Assembly (NCBI GenBank): GCA_011389735.1
Contig: JAABTS010000001.1
Location: forward strand, 1-64,000
Source: Desulfobacteraceae bacterium
GTDB lineage: Bacteria; Desulfobacterota; Desulfobacteria; Desulfobacterales; JAABTS01
DNA length: 64,000 bases
Reading direction: 5' to 3'
Below the pieces are notes generated by a model. That model searched no databases. It had not been told where the DNA came from and saw nothing but the letters and a program-made list of their open reading frames with translations. Both the position numbers and the translations under genes were made by a program. Shown piece by piece: positions 36,995-46,195 of this stretch (its first letter is position 1; the number at the start of each line of letters is the position of its first letter).

Positions 36995-37215
36995 ATCCTG
37001 AATGCCTATGTCAGAGAACCGTAAATGTCAATATAAAGCGTATTGGATATTGATATAGCTTTCCGAAGAACAAATTTCAGGAAGGCTGTAACTTCGGCCA
37101 TGGCTCCGCCGCCCGGCAATCTTCACAGCAAAGCCGCAAAAGACGCAAAGCCGTTTGTCTTTAATCGTTGCGAATTTTGCGTCTTTGGGATGGTAATTGT
37201 ATTGGCTGAAAAAGA

Positions 37216-37356
37216 GGCATCTTTCATAAATGCTGATAAATAGTTTACACTTCCCAAATCGGGATCGAAATCGGCATCGGCATCGAATTATTACGATTTC
37301 GATCCCGATCCCGATCCCGATTTTGATGAAACTGTAAACAAGAAATGAAGGACGCT
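37216..37356. repeat. inverted-repeat element, family C, copy 2
   Basis: Outer ends GGCATCTTTCAT and ATGAAGGAC, inner pair GTTTACACTT / AACTGTAAAC, and long central arms of GATCGG-type repeats (GGGATCGAAATCG opposite CGATTTCGATCCC). A 12-bp direct repeat, GCTGAAAAAGAG, sits on both sides (37205-37216 and 37354-37365). Related to 8605-8698. The surrounding stretch 36995-37613 has no gene; at 37115-37190 a smaller inverted pair with the core GACGCAAA is also visible. Confidence 0.7.
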
Positions 37357-37613
37357 GAAAAAGAGCTATGTTTTTCCTCATTTTGGGCCACGCACAGACG
37401 CTTTTTCCGTCCAATCCGTCGGCGTGTGAAAATCGAATTTGTGAAACCTTTCGATTCAAGCCCCGTCCATGAATACAATTCATAATTTTGAACAAAATAA
37501 AAACGGCGCTGGCAGGCGGTTTAAACAGGCAAGGACGCCTGTCTACATGGATAAAACCGGCTGAATGGTATTCATTCACGGGTATCGCTCTTAGATTCAT
37601 TTCGAGTTTCCCC

Positions 37614-37641
37614 TTGAAAAATATTTTTCATGCGGTATATT
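37614..37641 (+). promoter_or_regulatory. promoter of the SRP RNA
   Basis: TTGAAA at 37614-37619 and TATATT at 37636-37641 with 16 bp between them. The expected start, about 7 nt further, falls at the first base of the terminal stem of the SRP RNA. Confidence 0.65.
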
Positions 37642-37647
37642 AGGAAT

Positions 37648-37897
37648 GGTTATGCTAGGTGGGGAGTTAGCGGTGCCTTGAACCCGAAATCCGCTGATGC
37701 GGGGCTGAATCCCCTCTAGAGGGCTAAAACCGTATATCCAATGGTTATTTTGACCGGCCGCCATGCAACAGGCGGTTATGAACCTCGTCAGGTCCGGAAG
37801 GAAGCAGCGATAAGTGACTCAGTCTGTGTCGTGGATCGTTTCCGGTCTTACCCTGACCTTGGGTTACGGACATGGTTCGAAAGAGGGTGCATAACCG
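37648..37897 (+). ncRNA. ffs: signal recognition particle RNA, large type with Alu domain
   Basis: About 250 nt. The 3' half holds the universal SRP helix 8 sequence GTCAGGTCCGGAAGGAAGCA at 37788-37807, the binding site of Ffh with its GGAA tetraloop. The 5' part carries an Alu-type domain: GCTAGGTGGGGAGTTAGCGG at 37654-37673, then CCCGAAATCCGCT, matching the Bacillus-type scRNA. The ends pair perfectly, GGTTATGC (37648-37655) with GCATAACC (37889-37896). This is therefore the large bacterial form, not the 4.5S form of enterobacteria. It works with Ffh and FtsY to target nascent membrane proteins. Confidence 0.93.
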
Positions 37898-37899
37898 CT

Positions 37900-37955
37900 T
37901 CTATAGTTTTCCAGAAATCAAATTCCACTGCGTTGTCGGCCCGGGATATATGAAT
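37900..37955. repeat. half copy of family A element
   Basis: CTATAGTTTTCCAGAAATCA, then AATTCCACTGCGTTGTCGGC and CCGGGATATATG. It starts three bases after the SRP RNA ends; no right half is seen. The rest of the gap to grpE (37956-38193) shows no gene. Confidence 0.65.
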
Positions 37956-38193
37956 ATTGGATATGAAACCCGGAAAAGCGGTGTTCTGTTTTCGGCGGTG
38001 ATTCTCCCGGTCGGCGGCGTCTCTTACGCGCTTGTTTTTCTGTCCTGGCGTTATGTGCGCAGAATCGCCCGGAAGGTTGCGGTTTTTCCGGTTATGAGCG
38101 GCGCTCTGGTAAAATATGTTTGAACACGCCGCTTCGGAGAAATATCTACGCCGCAATAGCTTCATTGTCTGTTGCGATAATGCTATTCTTGCC

Positions 38194-38221
38194 TTGACAT
38201 CGTTACATGCCGCATTATGTT
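38194..38221 (+). promoter_or_regulatory. putative sigma-70 promoter of grpE-dnaK
   Basis: TTGACA at 38194-38199 and TATGTT at 38216-38221, spacing 16. It lies 60 nt before grpE. No CIRCE palindrome and no clear sigma-32 consensus is visible, so heat-shock control is not evident from this sequence. Confidence 0.55.
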
Positions 38222-38281
38222 TCATATCAAAAATCGCCGCTTGAAAAAGAGAAAAAAATCATAGGAGTGATGTGATTAAAA

Positions 38282-39043
38282 ATGAGTGAACAAACGGAAA
38301 AACCGATTCGGATAAATATTAAGGACGCAAAAGAAGAAAACGCCGGGAAAGCTGATTCCGGAGTGCGTGAAAACGTTGAAGCGACGGATGAATCCATGAA
38401 AACGCAAACGCCTGAGAGTATGGGCGAACAGCAGGATTCGCCTTCGGGTGATATGGAAGTCGAAGTCGAACGTGAGAATCCGGAGGATGATCTTGAAGAA
38501 GATCCGTCGTCCGAAAAATTCGACAGCGATACGGATGCTTCCGTGGACGCCATAGAATCCGAACTTGAAGCGGCCCGAAAAGAGGCCAGGGAAAATTATG
38601 ACAGGTTTTTAAGGATGTCTGCTGATTTCGAGAATTTCAAAAAACGCACCGCTCGGGAAATGGAATCGATTAAAAAATTCGCCAATGAAAAGCTGATCAC
38701 GGAATTATTGCCTATTGCGGATAACCTGGAACGAGCCATTGAATCAGCGAATATTGTTGAAGAGGATGAATCGGAGCCGGTCAAAAAAGAAAACGGCGCG
38801 AGTATCGTCGAAGGCGTCAATATGGTGTATAAGGAGTTGCTTAAAGTCTTCGAGAAATTTGGAGTGACCGCAATCGGATCGTTGGGCGAAACGTTTGATC
38901 CGGTAATTCATGAAGCCGTCATGCAGGAACCGTCCGGCGACGTTCCCGAGAATACGGTCATAAGAGAGTTTCATAAAGGATATATGTTGAACGACAGACT
39001 GCTGAGACCCGCCATGGTTGTTGTGTCAAAGGCGGCCAAATAA
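38282..39043 (+). CDS. grpE: nucleotide exchange factor GrpE
   Basis: 253 residues. GrpE releases ADP from DnaK. The N-terminal 100 residues are very acidic and low in complexity; the conserved region starts near residue 100 with a long helix (RMSADFENFKKRTAREME) and ends in the beta-domain with GETFDPVIHEAVM and GYMLNDRLLRPAMVVVSK. The acidic extension makes it about 55 residues longer than E. coli GrpE. It is followed 80 nt later by dnaK. A purine-rich TAGGAG is about 13 nt before the start. Confidence 0.95.
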   Translation: MSEQTEKPIRINIKDAKEENAGKADSGVRENVEATDESMKTQTPESMGEQQDSPSGDMEVEVERENPEDDLEEDPSSEKFDSDTDASVDAIESELEAARKEARENYDRFLRMSADFENFKKRTAREMESIKKFANEKLITELLPIADNLERAIESANIVEEDESEPVKKENGASIVEGVNMVYKELLKVFEKFGVTAIGSLGETFDPVIHEAVMQEPSGDVPENTVIREFHKGYMLNDRLLRPAMVVVSKAAK

Positions 39044-39122
39044 TGAAAGACAAAAAAAACAACTCAAAAAATACTACTGATTATGGGGAATCAAATCGCC
39101 ATCATTTTAAGGAGGATATCAA

Positions 39123-41060
39123 ATGGGGAAGATAATCGGAATTGATCTCGGAACCACAAATTCTTGTGTAGCTATTATGGAGGGCCAGGAGGCCAAAGTT
39201 ATTACGAATCCCGAGGGCGGACGGACGACTCCGTCGGTCGTTGCAGTCACCGACAGCGGCGAACGGCTCGTAGGCCAGATTGCGAAACGGCAATCGATTA
39301 CAAATCCTGAAAACACCATTTTCGGTGTAAAGCGTTTGATCGGCCGGAAATTTGAATCGCCGGAAGTCCAAAAGGACAAAAAAATACTGCCTTATAAAAT
39401 AGAAAGAGCCTCCAACGGGGACACCCGAATCGACGTAAAAGGAAAACAGCTCAGTCCGGCGGAAATTTCTTCCTATATTCTGGCGAACATCAGAAAAACC
39501 GCTGAAGAATATTTAGGCGAAACGGTAAACGATGTAGTGCTCACCGTACCCGCCTATTTTGACGACAGCCAGCGCCAGGCCACGAAAGACGCCGGTAAAA
39601 TCGCCGGTTTGAATGTCCTTCGGATTATCAATGAGCCTACTGCGGCTTCCCTGGCCTATGGAATGGACAAACGGAAAGAGGAAAAAATTGCTGTGTTTGA
39701 TCTTGGCGGCGGGACTTTTGACGTTTCGATCCTTGAAATCGGAGACGGCGTTTTCGAGGTTAAGTCTACCAACGGAGACACTCATTTAGGGGGAGAAGAT
39801 TTCGATCTTAGAATCATCGATTATCTGGCGGACGAATTCAAAAAAGATCAGGGGATTGATGTCAGAAACGATAAAATGGCTCTCCAGAGGCTGAAAGAAG
39901 CGGCTGAAAAGGCGAAAATGGAATTGTCCAGTTCGATGGAGACGGATGTGAATCTACCGTTCATTACAGCCGACGCCTCCGGCCCCAAGCATTTAAACAT
40001 CAAGATTTCAAGAGCCAAGCTGGAGTCTCTGGTGGCTGATCTCATCGATAAACTTGAACCGCCTTGCCGCACCGCGCTGAAAGACGCCGGATTAAGCCCG
40101 AACGAAATCAATGAAGTCATACTGGTCGGTGGAATGACTCGTATGCCGGTGGTTCAGGAGAGAGTGAAAAAAATATTCGGAAAAAATCCCCATAAGGGCG
40201 TCAACCCGGATGAAGTGGTCGCTCTTGGGGCGGCTATCCAGGGCGGAGTCCTGAAAGGCGATGTTAAAGACGTTCTACTTCTGGATGTAACTCCGCTTTC
40301 GCTTGGAATCGAAACATTAGGCGGGGTTATGACCAAGTTGATCGAGAAGAACACCACGATTCCCACCAAAAAGAGCCAGGTGTTTTCGACTGCGGCCGAT
40401 AACCAGCCTGCAGTTTCAATTCATGTTTTGCAGGGCGAAAGAGAGATGGCGACGGACAATAAAACCCTCGGCCGTTTCGAACTTGTGGGTATTCCCCCGG
40501 CGCCTAGAGGCGTTCCCCAAATCGAAGTCACATTCGACATCGACGCGAACGGGATCGTCAATGTATCCGCAAAAGATCAGGCCACCGGAAAAGAACAGTC
40601 CATCCGGATAACCGCATCTAGCGGACTTTCAAAAGATGAAATCGACCAACTGGTCAAAGACGCCGAAATGCACAGCGAAGAGGACAAAAGGAAACGGGAG
40701 CTGGTTGAAGCGAAAAACATGGCGGATTCTTTGATCTATCAAACCGAAAAGACGATACAGGATTTGGGCGAAAAAATCGATGCATCCACGAAGAGTTCGG
40801 TGGAAGAAAAAATCAGCAGTCTCAAAAGTGTTATAGATGGGGATGATGCGGCTGCTATCAAACAGGCGTGTGAAGATTTGACCCAGGCGTCTCATAAACT
40901 GGCGGAAGCCATGTATCAGCAGGCTTCCCAATCCGGAGAAGGCGGGCCCGGCCAGGAGACAGGAGAAGGCTCCGATTCCGGTTCACAGAAAGGATCCAAA
41001 TCATCCGACGAAGAAGACGTTGTTGACGCCGACTTCGAAGAAGTGAAAGACAATAAATAA
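39123..41060 (+). CDS. dnaK: chaperone DnaK (Hsp70)
   Basis: 645 residues. ATP-dependent protein-folding chaperone. The ATPase domain starts with [15 protein letters not shown] and includes [32 protein letters not shown] and [11 protein letters not shown]. The substrate-binding domain contains [13 protein letters not shown]. The end is an acidic tail with [10 protein letters not shown], as in most bacterial DnaK proteins. A strong AAGGAGG stands about 7 nt before ATG 39123. Partner grpE is immediately upstream; dnaJ is not in the window. A palindromic repeat follows and may end the transcript. Confidence 0.97.
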   Translation: MGKIIGIDLGTTNSCVAIMEGQEAKVITNPEGGRTTPSVVAVTDSGERLVGQIAKRQSITNPENTIFGVKRLIGRKFESPEVQKDKKILPYKIERASNGDTRIDVKGKQLSPAEISSYILANIRKTAEEYLGETVNDVVLTVPAYFDDSQRQATKDAGKIAGLNVLRIINEPTAASLAYGMDKRKEEKIAVFDLGGGTFDVSILEIGDGVFEVKSTNGDTHLGGEDFDLRIIDYLADEFKKDQGIDVRNDKMALQRLKEAAEKAKMELSSSMETDVNLPFITADASGPKHLNIKISRAKLESLVADLIDKLEPPCRTALKDAGLSPNEINEVILVGGMTRMPVVQERVKKIFGKNPHKGVNPDEVVALGAAIQGGVLKGDVKDVLLLDVTPLSLGIETLGGVMTKLIEKNTTIPTKKSQVFSTAADNQPAVSIHVLQGEREMATDNKTLGRFELVGIPPAPRGVPQIEVTFDIDANGIVNVSAKDQATGKEQSIRITASSGLSKDEIDQLVKDAEMHSEEDKRKRELVEAKNMADSLIYQTEKTIQDLGEKIDASTKSSVEEKISSLKSVIDGDDAAAIKQACEDLTQASHKLAEAMYQQASQSGEGGPGQETGEGSDSGSQKGSKSSDEEDVVDADFEEVKDNK

Positions 41061-41090
41061 ATACGAGCCGACGCCTGTACGATTCCGGGC

Positions 41091-41165
41091 ATAGCTTTTC
41101 AGATAATTAATTTCACTGAATTGTCGGCCCGGGCTAATACGAGTCATATCGTATTTGCCCGGGCC
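41091..41165. repeat. family A element / probable dnaK terminator stem
   Basis: ATAGCTTTTCAGATAATTAA opens a family A left half. Its core forms an almost perfect hairpin, GCCCGGGCTAATACGA (41127-41142) against TCGTATTTGCCCGGGC (41149-41164). No long T-run follows, so it would be a weak or structural terminator. Confidence 0.6.
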
Positions 41166-41256
41166 CGTCGTTTGTGACAATAATCGCGGAAACGCTCCTG
41201 GTTGGCCGCACAGGTTTTTTTTGCACCGGTAAATTCCCATTCACCGCGCAACGCAT

Positions 41257-41910
41257 ATGACGCTTATCTACGCAGTCGCCGATATTCACGGAAAACCCGA
41301 ACGAATCGACCTTGTTCGACAAAAAACAGTCGAGCATCATCCGGACGTTTTAGTACTCGCCGGCGATATAGTGTCTAGATCCAATCCTGAGGAAACAATC
41401 AGTCGCCTGGCGGACATGCCGGCGGAGATTCTTTTTATCCGGGGAAATTCGGATAAAAAGCGCAGGATCGATGACATCATGATCCATTATCCGAAGATCA
41501 AAATGTTAAATTCAGGTGAAAGACAGGTCAAAAACCTCCACTTTGTCGGTATCGGCGGGACAATCCCGATACCGTTCCGATCCATTGTTCATCTCAAGGA
41601 AAAACAATTGCTGTCGGCGTTGTCTCGTCTGATCCGGCCGAGGGAATCCATACTCATCGGACACCCTCCGCCCTATGGCGTTCTCGATGAGGTGATAGGC
41701 GGATTACACGCCGGTTCAAAAGGATTCAGGAATGTCTTGAACCAAAAAGAGCCCCAGGTTTATATCTGTGGGCATATTCATCATCGAAGCGGAACTCGAT
41801 ATTTTGGAAAAACGCTGGTCGTCAATTGCAGCATGGGAAAAGCCGGGGCCGGTTATCTCATCAGGCCGGCGGCTGACGCCGTTTCACCGCCTGAATTCGG
41901 CCCCGCATGA
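41257..41910 (+). CDS. metallophosphoesterase
   Basis: 217 residues with the calcineurin-like motifs: VADIHG near residue 8, LAGDIVS, RGNSDKK, and GHPPPYG and CGHIHHRSG near the C-terminus. Closest in pattern to the small archaeal/bacterial YfcE- and MJ0936-like phosphodiesterases. It is cytoplasmic, with no signal or membrane helix. Located between the dnaK repeat and the YkgJ-type gene, 37 nt before the latter, so the two may be transcribed together. Substrate unknown. Confidence 0.85.
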   Translation: MTLIYAVADIHGKPERIDLVRQKTVEHHPDVLVLAGDIVSRSNPEETISRLADMPAEILFIRGNSDKKRRIDDIMIHYPKIKMLNSGERQVKNLHFVGIGGTIPIPFRSIVHLKEKQLLSALSRLIRPRESILIGHPPPYGVLDEVIGGLHAGSKGFRNVLNQKEPQVYICGHIHHRSGTRYFGKTLVVNCSMGKAGAGYLIRPAADAVSPPEFGPA

Positions 41911-41947
41911 CAACCCATGAAAAAAGAATATCAGGAAAGATAAAAAA

Positions 41948-42736
41948 ATGACCGAAGAGAACATATCATTTGGAGAGATCGAACCATTGAGAGTAGGACC
42001 GGATTATGAATTCGAGTTCTTGTGCCATAAAGGGGTGTCCTGCTTTACAAAATGCTGTCGGGGAATCAATATTGTGTTGACGCCCTACGACATTATCCGT
42101 TTGAAAAACCGTCTGGCTCTTTCATCGGACGACTTTCTGGCCCTCTATACCGAACCTCGTTTGCTTGAGAAAACGGATTTACCGGTTATCACATTAAAAT
42201 TACTGGATGATGAACTGAATTCCTGTCCTTTTGTAAAAGAAGAAGGCTGCATGGTGTACGCCGACAGGCCGACCACGTGCCGGTACTATCCATTGGGCGT
42301 CGCTTCCCTGAGTAACAAAGAAGACGTGGACGGCGCGGAATTCTATTTTTTCGTCAAGGAATCCCACTGCTGCGGATTCGACGAGAAAAAGACATGGTCC
42401 GTTCGGGAGTGGCGAAAAGATCAGGAGGTTGATGTCTATGATCGAATTAACGCGGAATGGACCGATCTTTTTGTGTATAAACGATCATTCCCTCCGAATG
42501 TCAAATTTACCGATAAAACCAAACAAATGTTTTTTACCGCCAGCTATAACATTGATGCTTTCAGGCGGTTCGTGTTTGAAAGCAGCTTTTTAAACAGGTA
42601 TGACATTGATGAAAAGTTGGTGGAAAAAATCCGGGAGGATGAAGTCGAACTTCTTCAATTCGGTGTTCGATGGCTAAAAAGCCTTTTATTTCAAGGGCAT
42701 GAAAAATTCAAGCCAAAAGAGCAACAACCCGCTTGA
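41948..42736 (+). CDS. YkgJ-type cysteine-cluster protein
   Basis: 262 residues. The N-terminal third contains the YkgJ/UPF0153 pattern of clustered cysteines: CHKGVSCFTKCCRG near residues 27-40, then CPFV and a third group, YADRPTTCRYYPLG, near residues 105-118. These cysteines are believed to bind iron or zinc. The C-terminal half is charged and helical. The family is widespread in Desulfobacterota; its role is not established. Gene ends 30 nt before a strong bidirectional terminator. Confidence 0.85.
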   Translation: MTEENISFGEIEPLRVGPDYEFEFLCHKGVSCFTKCCRGINIVLTPYDIIRLKNRLALSSDDFLALYTEPRLLEKTDLPVITLKLLDDELNSCPFVKEEGCMVYADRPTTCRYYPLGVASLSNKEDVDGAEFYFFVKESHCCGFDEKKTWSVREWRKDQEVDVYDRINAEWTDLFVYKRSFPPNVKFTDKTKQMFFTASYNIDAFRRFVFESSFLNRYDIDEKLVEKIREDEVELLQFGVRWLKSLLFQGHEKFKPKEQQPA

Positions 42737-42766
42737 TTCGCGGGAGTGACCGGCTGGTCCCAAAAG

Positions 42767-42813
42767 ATAGGCGGTTTCGCCGTTCGTATTCTCCGGAAGG
42801 CGAGACCGCCTAT
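42767..42813. terminator. bidirectional terminator between convergent genes
   Basis: Left arm ATAGGCGGTTTCGCC (42767-42781) pairs with right arm GGCGAGACCGCCTAT (42799-42813) over 15 bp with a single G-U. A-rich and T-rich flanks lie on the two sides. It also contains the stop codon of the minus-strand gene (42810-42812), so it serves both converging transcripts. Confidence 0.75.
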
Positions 42814-44045
42814 TTATTGATCAGCTCAATTCTTAATTGCCGGGGAGAGACTTCGTAAATATTCAATCCGAAATTCTCAAAAGTGGTCATCATCAGATAT
42901 TCGGCGAATTCCCTGCCGCTCCGTTTATACTTCACAATCAAAACCGCCTCGTCGGACTTCATCTCTGAAAGATTGATATCCTGTACATCGGGTATTTCTT
43001 CCAATTTTTCTCGAAATTTAACAAAATTGCGGAGATATGCGTTTCCGCCGACGATAACTTCCAAAACGGATCTTTCGGTGATTTGTTTTATCCAAAAATT
43101 TTCAATATTTGCCGCAATTTCGGCGGCCGCCTGGGAAGCTGCGGCGGAAATCGCTTCACGGATTCCGTCGGCGGGATCGTCATTGATTTGGATTTCATTT
43201 TTGATTGAAAATCCAATTTCTTGTTCCGTCTCCGTCAAAAAGGCCTTCAGGGTTACAACTCCGCTATAGGTTCTGGTGTTGTCGTTCATGGAATTGAGGG
43301 TCCTGTGAGCCGCGGATTTTCCCATGATAACGATTTTGGAATCCAGCGCCTGTCCAAGCTGAATCGCTTCGTCGGTCGTCAAGTCCGGCCTTTGCGGCGG
43401 TTGAATCTGTAATTCATTTTCCGGCGTTTCCGGAATGGATTTAACGATCGGAAATCCTCGCTCCGAAAGCACATTTATAATTTCACTTTCCGCGTAATTT
43501 ATTGCAGGCGGGGGGGAAGACGGTTCCCCGGCGGCTGAGATATCCCACCAGAAAATGGGAGGCTCGGATTCCAGATGATGTTCGGATATGAGCAGCAATA
43601 TCTTCGGAAACCGTTCATCAGGATTCAGCGTGTCTTTTTCCACCTGAAGGAACCTGGTCAATAGCTTTCTGGATATGTCCGCCTGAACCAGAACTCTGTA
43701 TTCCGTATCGGATTTATATTCTGCCAACACCTTGTAGTTCTGGATAAAATTTCTGATTTTCGGGTATATCTTTTCATTGATGGTTTCAAACGATCTCACC
43801 AGATCTTCTTTTGACACCAACTGTGTGACAAGCTGGTTGACAGCATCCATGAGACCGTCCATGACCGCTTCTTCTCTGGCTTTTTCGGGCCTGTCGGGCC
43901 GGGCCGGACTTGATCCGATAGCGTATACGGTCGTATCGGTTGCAAAAAGAATCGAAAAATGGCCGCTCATGCAAACGCACAACGACGCTATAATCAGGGC
44001 CGCTACAGCATGTAGAATCGTTTTGGTCGATATAAGTGATCGCAT
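42810..44045 (-). CDS. exported FlgT-like protein, unknown function
   Basis: 411 residues from ATG 44045, which places a signal sequence (TILHAVAALIIASLCVC) directly at the N-terminus; the frame is open to 44102. After the signal comes a segment like the N-terminal domain of flagellar assembly protein T: AREEAVMDGLMDAVNQLV followed by KNF-type loops and FIQNYKVLAEYKSDTEYRV. The middle part is Pro-rich and has repeated hydrophobic strands typical of periplasmic proteins. No flagellar genes are in the window, so a FlgT role is not implied; proteins of this fold are common in Desulfobacterota envelopes. The next gene on the same strand is the trypsin-like protease, upstream. Confidence 0.7.
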   Translation of the reverse strand: MRSLISTKTILHAVAALIIASLCVCMSGHFSILFATDTTVYAIGSSPARPDRPEKAREEAVMDGLMDAVNQLVTQLVSKEDLVRSFETINEKIYPKIRNFIQNYKVLAEYKSDTEYRVLVQADISRKLLTRFLQVEKDTLNPDERFPKILLLISEHHLESEPPIFWWDISAAGEPSSPPPAINYAESEIINVLSERGFPIVKSIPETPENELQIQPPQRPDLTTDEAIQLGQALDSKIVIMGKSAAHRTLNSMNDNTRTYSGVVTLKAFLTETEQEIGFSIKNEIQINDDPADGIREAISAAASQAAAEIAANIENFWIKQITERSVLEVIVGGNAYLRNFVKFREKLEEIPDVQDINLSEMKSDEAVLIVKYKRSGREFAEYLMMTTFENFGLNIYEVSPRQLRIELINK

Positions 44046-44179
44046 ATTAAAACTGTATGAATCGATTGACGGTGCTTGCCATGGTTTCTCAGGCGCCGGC
44101 ATGGAATATATGCACTATTTCCGGCCTGTCGTTTCGGGGAATTTCATTTCTTGAAAGCTGCATAATAAAATCGCCGATC

Positions 44180-45088
44180 TTAGTTTTTACCCGGCAAAAT
44201 GGAAATAAAACAGTTGTTATAATCATCGTTTTCGCTGTGGAAAAGGTCCGATACTTTCGGCGTGACATATTGGTTGATAAATCCGATAACTGCGGATATG
44301 CGGGTATACACCCCGTAATAGCCGGGTTCGGCGCATCCTTCGCCCCAACTGACGACTCCGGCGAGCAACCACGAAGACTGGCTGGATTGCACCATCAAAG
44401 GACCGCCGCTGTCTCCATCGCATGAATCCTTCCCGCCTTGTTTGTATCCCGCACACATTTCCAATCGAGTGATTTCGTAATAATACCCGGCGGTTTGACT
44501 CATGGTTTCAGAACATTCCGTATTGGATACAATCGGAACATCGACCTGATTCAATGCATTTGAAGCAGCCCCCCATCCGATAACCGTCCCCATGATTCCT
44601 TCGAGACTGCTAGTTCCGGAATAAACCGGTATGGCCATTTTGGAAGACGGGGCCTCCAGTTCAATGAGGGCTATATCCGGAACTCTTTTCTCCGCAAAAT
44701 CGGGATGCGGGACAATTCGTTTTACCTTGATACGTTCCCCCGAATTTGTACTCAAGTTATGAATTCCAACGACCGCATGAATTTCGTCCGGAGCGATATA
44801 GCCGTCATGAGCCATATCCTCGTCGAATTCCTCTAAACAATGAGCCGCTGTCAGAACCCATCGGGGATGTATCAATGATCCGCTGCAAAACCGGCCGGTG
44901 TCGGTGCTTAAATTTGCATGTACGAGCGCGGTCATCCAGGGCCATGCGTTCACCTCGGATTCCACGCCTCCCACTATTCGGTAATCATTATGATCAGCGT
45001 AAACCGTATCGGCTTGATTCTTTTCGCCGGCGACGGCAAATCCGGAAACGAGCGTGGCCATTATCAATATCGAACAGAATTTTTTCAT
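44180..45088 (-). CDS. secreted trypsin-like (S1) serine protease
   Basis: 302 residues from ATG 45088, which has a strong GGAGG about 6 nt before it. A signal peptide (SILIMATLVSGFAVAG) is followed by a short propeptide and the mature N-terminus RIVGGVE, as in animal trypsins. The catalytic triad is clear: TAAHC, DIALIEL and GDSGGP; the pattern GKDSCDGDSGGP with Asp six residues before the Ser suggests trypsin-like specificity for Arg or Lys. Cysteines at the chymotrypsin positions suggest disulfides. Such secreted S1A proteases are uncommon in sulfate reducers. Gene stands alone between repeats. Confidence 0.93.
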   Translation of the reverse strand: MKKFCSILIMATLVSGFAVAGEKNQADTVYADHNDYRIVGGVESEVNAWPWMTALVHANLSTDTGRFCSGSLIHPRWVLTAAHCLEEFDEDMAHDGYIAPDEIHAVVGIHNLSTNSGERIKVKRIVPHPDFAEKRVPDIALIELEAPSSKMAIPVYSGTSSLEGIMGTVIGWGAASNALNQVDVPIVSNTECSETMSQTAGYYYEITRLEMCAGYKQGGKDSCDGDSGGPLMVQSSQSSWLLAGVVSWGEGCAEPGYYGVYTRISAVIGFINQYVTPKVSDLFHSENDDYNNCFISILPGKN

Positions 45089-45143
45089 TGAAACCTCCGG
45101 TCGTTGTTTACAATATGCATGCGTTTGTTTGTTGAACAATTTT

Positions 45144-45250
45144 CTACAGGTTTCCGGAAATTAAATTTCACAATGCGGCGGGCCCTGGATCATACGATTC
45201 GTATATCCGGGGCCGGCGACACAGTGAAATTTCATTTCCGGAAGACTATA
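45144..45250. repeat. palindromic element, family A (complete)
   Basis: 107 bp. CTACAGGTTTCCGGAAATTA leads to CACAATGCGGCGGGCCC; after a short centre (ATACGATTCGTAT) the inverse follows, GGGGCCGGCG then GAAATTTCATTTCCGGAAG. The simplest complete copy of the family in this window. Confidence 0.8.
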
Positions 45251-45276
45251 ATAACCGTTTAAACCGCCGGATACCT

Positions 45277-45984
45277 TTAAAAATAGATGTTCACGCCGGC
45301 CCCGAATTTAAAAAAGTTCAAGTTATCCACATTGTTGAATCCTTGTATATAATGGGCCGCGGTTTCGATCGCCACATGGCTGTTAAAAAAGAAGTCCACT
45401 CCAATTCCGAATCGCGTGCAAAGATCGATTTCATCGTCATCGTATGTGGCGTCGTGTTCCGTAACCTCAGCTTCGGAATACATCAAGCCGATTCCGGTTT
45501 GGATAAACGGGCTTACCCGCCAGGCCAGAGCGACTTTGAAACTTCCGATGGCGGCGGCCACGTTCATTTCCGCTGAAACCTTTTCCGAATCCCATTCAAA
45601 CTGGTGAAAATAAACCAGCTCAGATTCAAGTGATACAATTATCGCGTCAATGGCTTCATAAAAGCTGTATCCGAATTTGAATCCCCCGCCGAAAGTGTCG
45701 TCAAAGTCAGGAGTGGATTCGTAAATCCGCGTATCTCCGTGATCGAAATCCTCGAGTGTATAATACGGAGTGATTCCAATATAAAATCGATTCGGATAGT
45801 TGAACCCTGTCTCGCCCGCCGCCGCTGGTTCTTCGTCGAACGTCGTTTCCGGATCGTCCATATTTTCGAATGTCGTTTCCGGATCGTTCATATCGTCTGC
45901 GGCGGATTGGGCAAAAGCTCCCGCAGACATAAAAAAAATGAAAAAAGCAACCACCAGGTAATAAACGCTTCTGTTGACAGTCAT
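45277..45984 (-). CDS. outer-membrane beta-barrel protein
   Basis: 235 residues. A signal peptide (YLVVAFFIFFMSAGAFAQS) precedes alternating hydrophobic/polar strands and a C-terminal aromatic residue (GAGVNIYF), the usual signature of an outer-membrane barrel recognised by the BAM machinery. About eight strands are likely, as in OmpX/OmpA-type barrels. The N-terminal mature region carries a short duplication, NDPETTFE and DDPETTFD. The family is like the generic OMP_b-brl group; function unknown. A family A repeat lies just downstream. Confidence 0.8.
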   Translation of the reverse strand: MTVNRSVYYLVVAFFIFFMSAGAFAQSAADDMNDPETTFENMDDPETTFDEEPAAAGETGFNYPNRFYIGITPYYTLEDFDHGDTRIYESTPDFDDTFGGGFKFGYSFYEAIDAIIVSLESELVYFHQFEWDSEKVSAEMNVAAAIGSFKVALAWRVSPFIQTGIGLMYSEAEVTEHDATYDDDEIDLCTRFGIGVDFFFNSHVAIETAAHYIQGFNNVDNLNFFKFGAGVNIYF

Positions 45985-46195
45985 AAGGCACCTTATTCTT
46001 TAAATCAATATAGTGTTTTCCGGTTCTATCGCTGAAGAATCCTTAATTGATCGGAAAATATGTCAATACCTATTCCCAAACAGAAAAAAAGTCAAGTATT
46101 CCGGTCATATTGAAGTGGAAAAAGAAAAACGCCGGATATTTTTCAGGGAATTCATGTTTCGTTTCAGTCCTTATTACGTCGGACGTTGCAATGGT

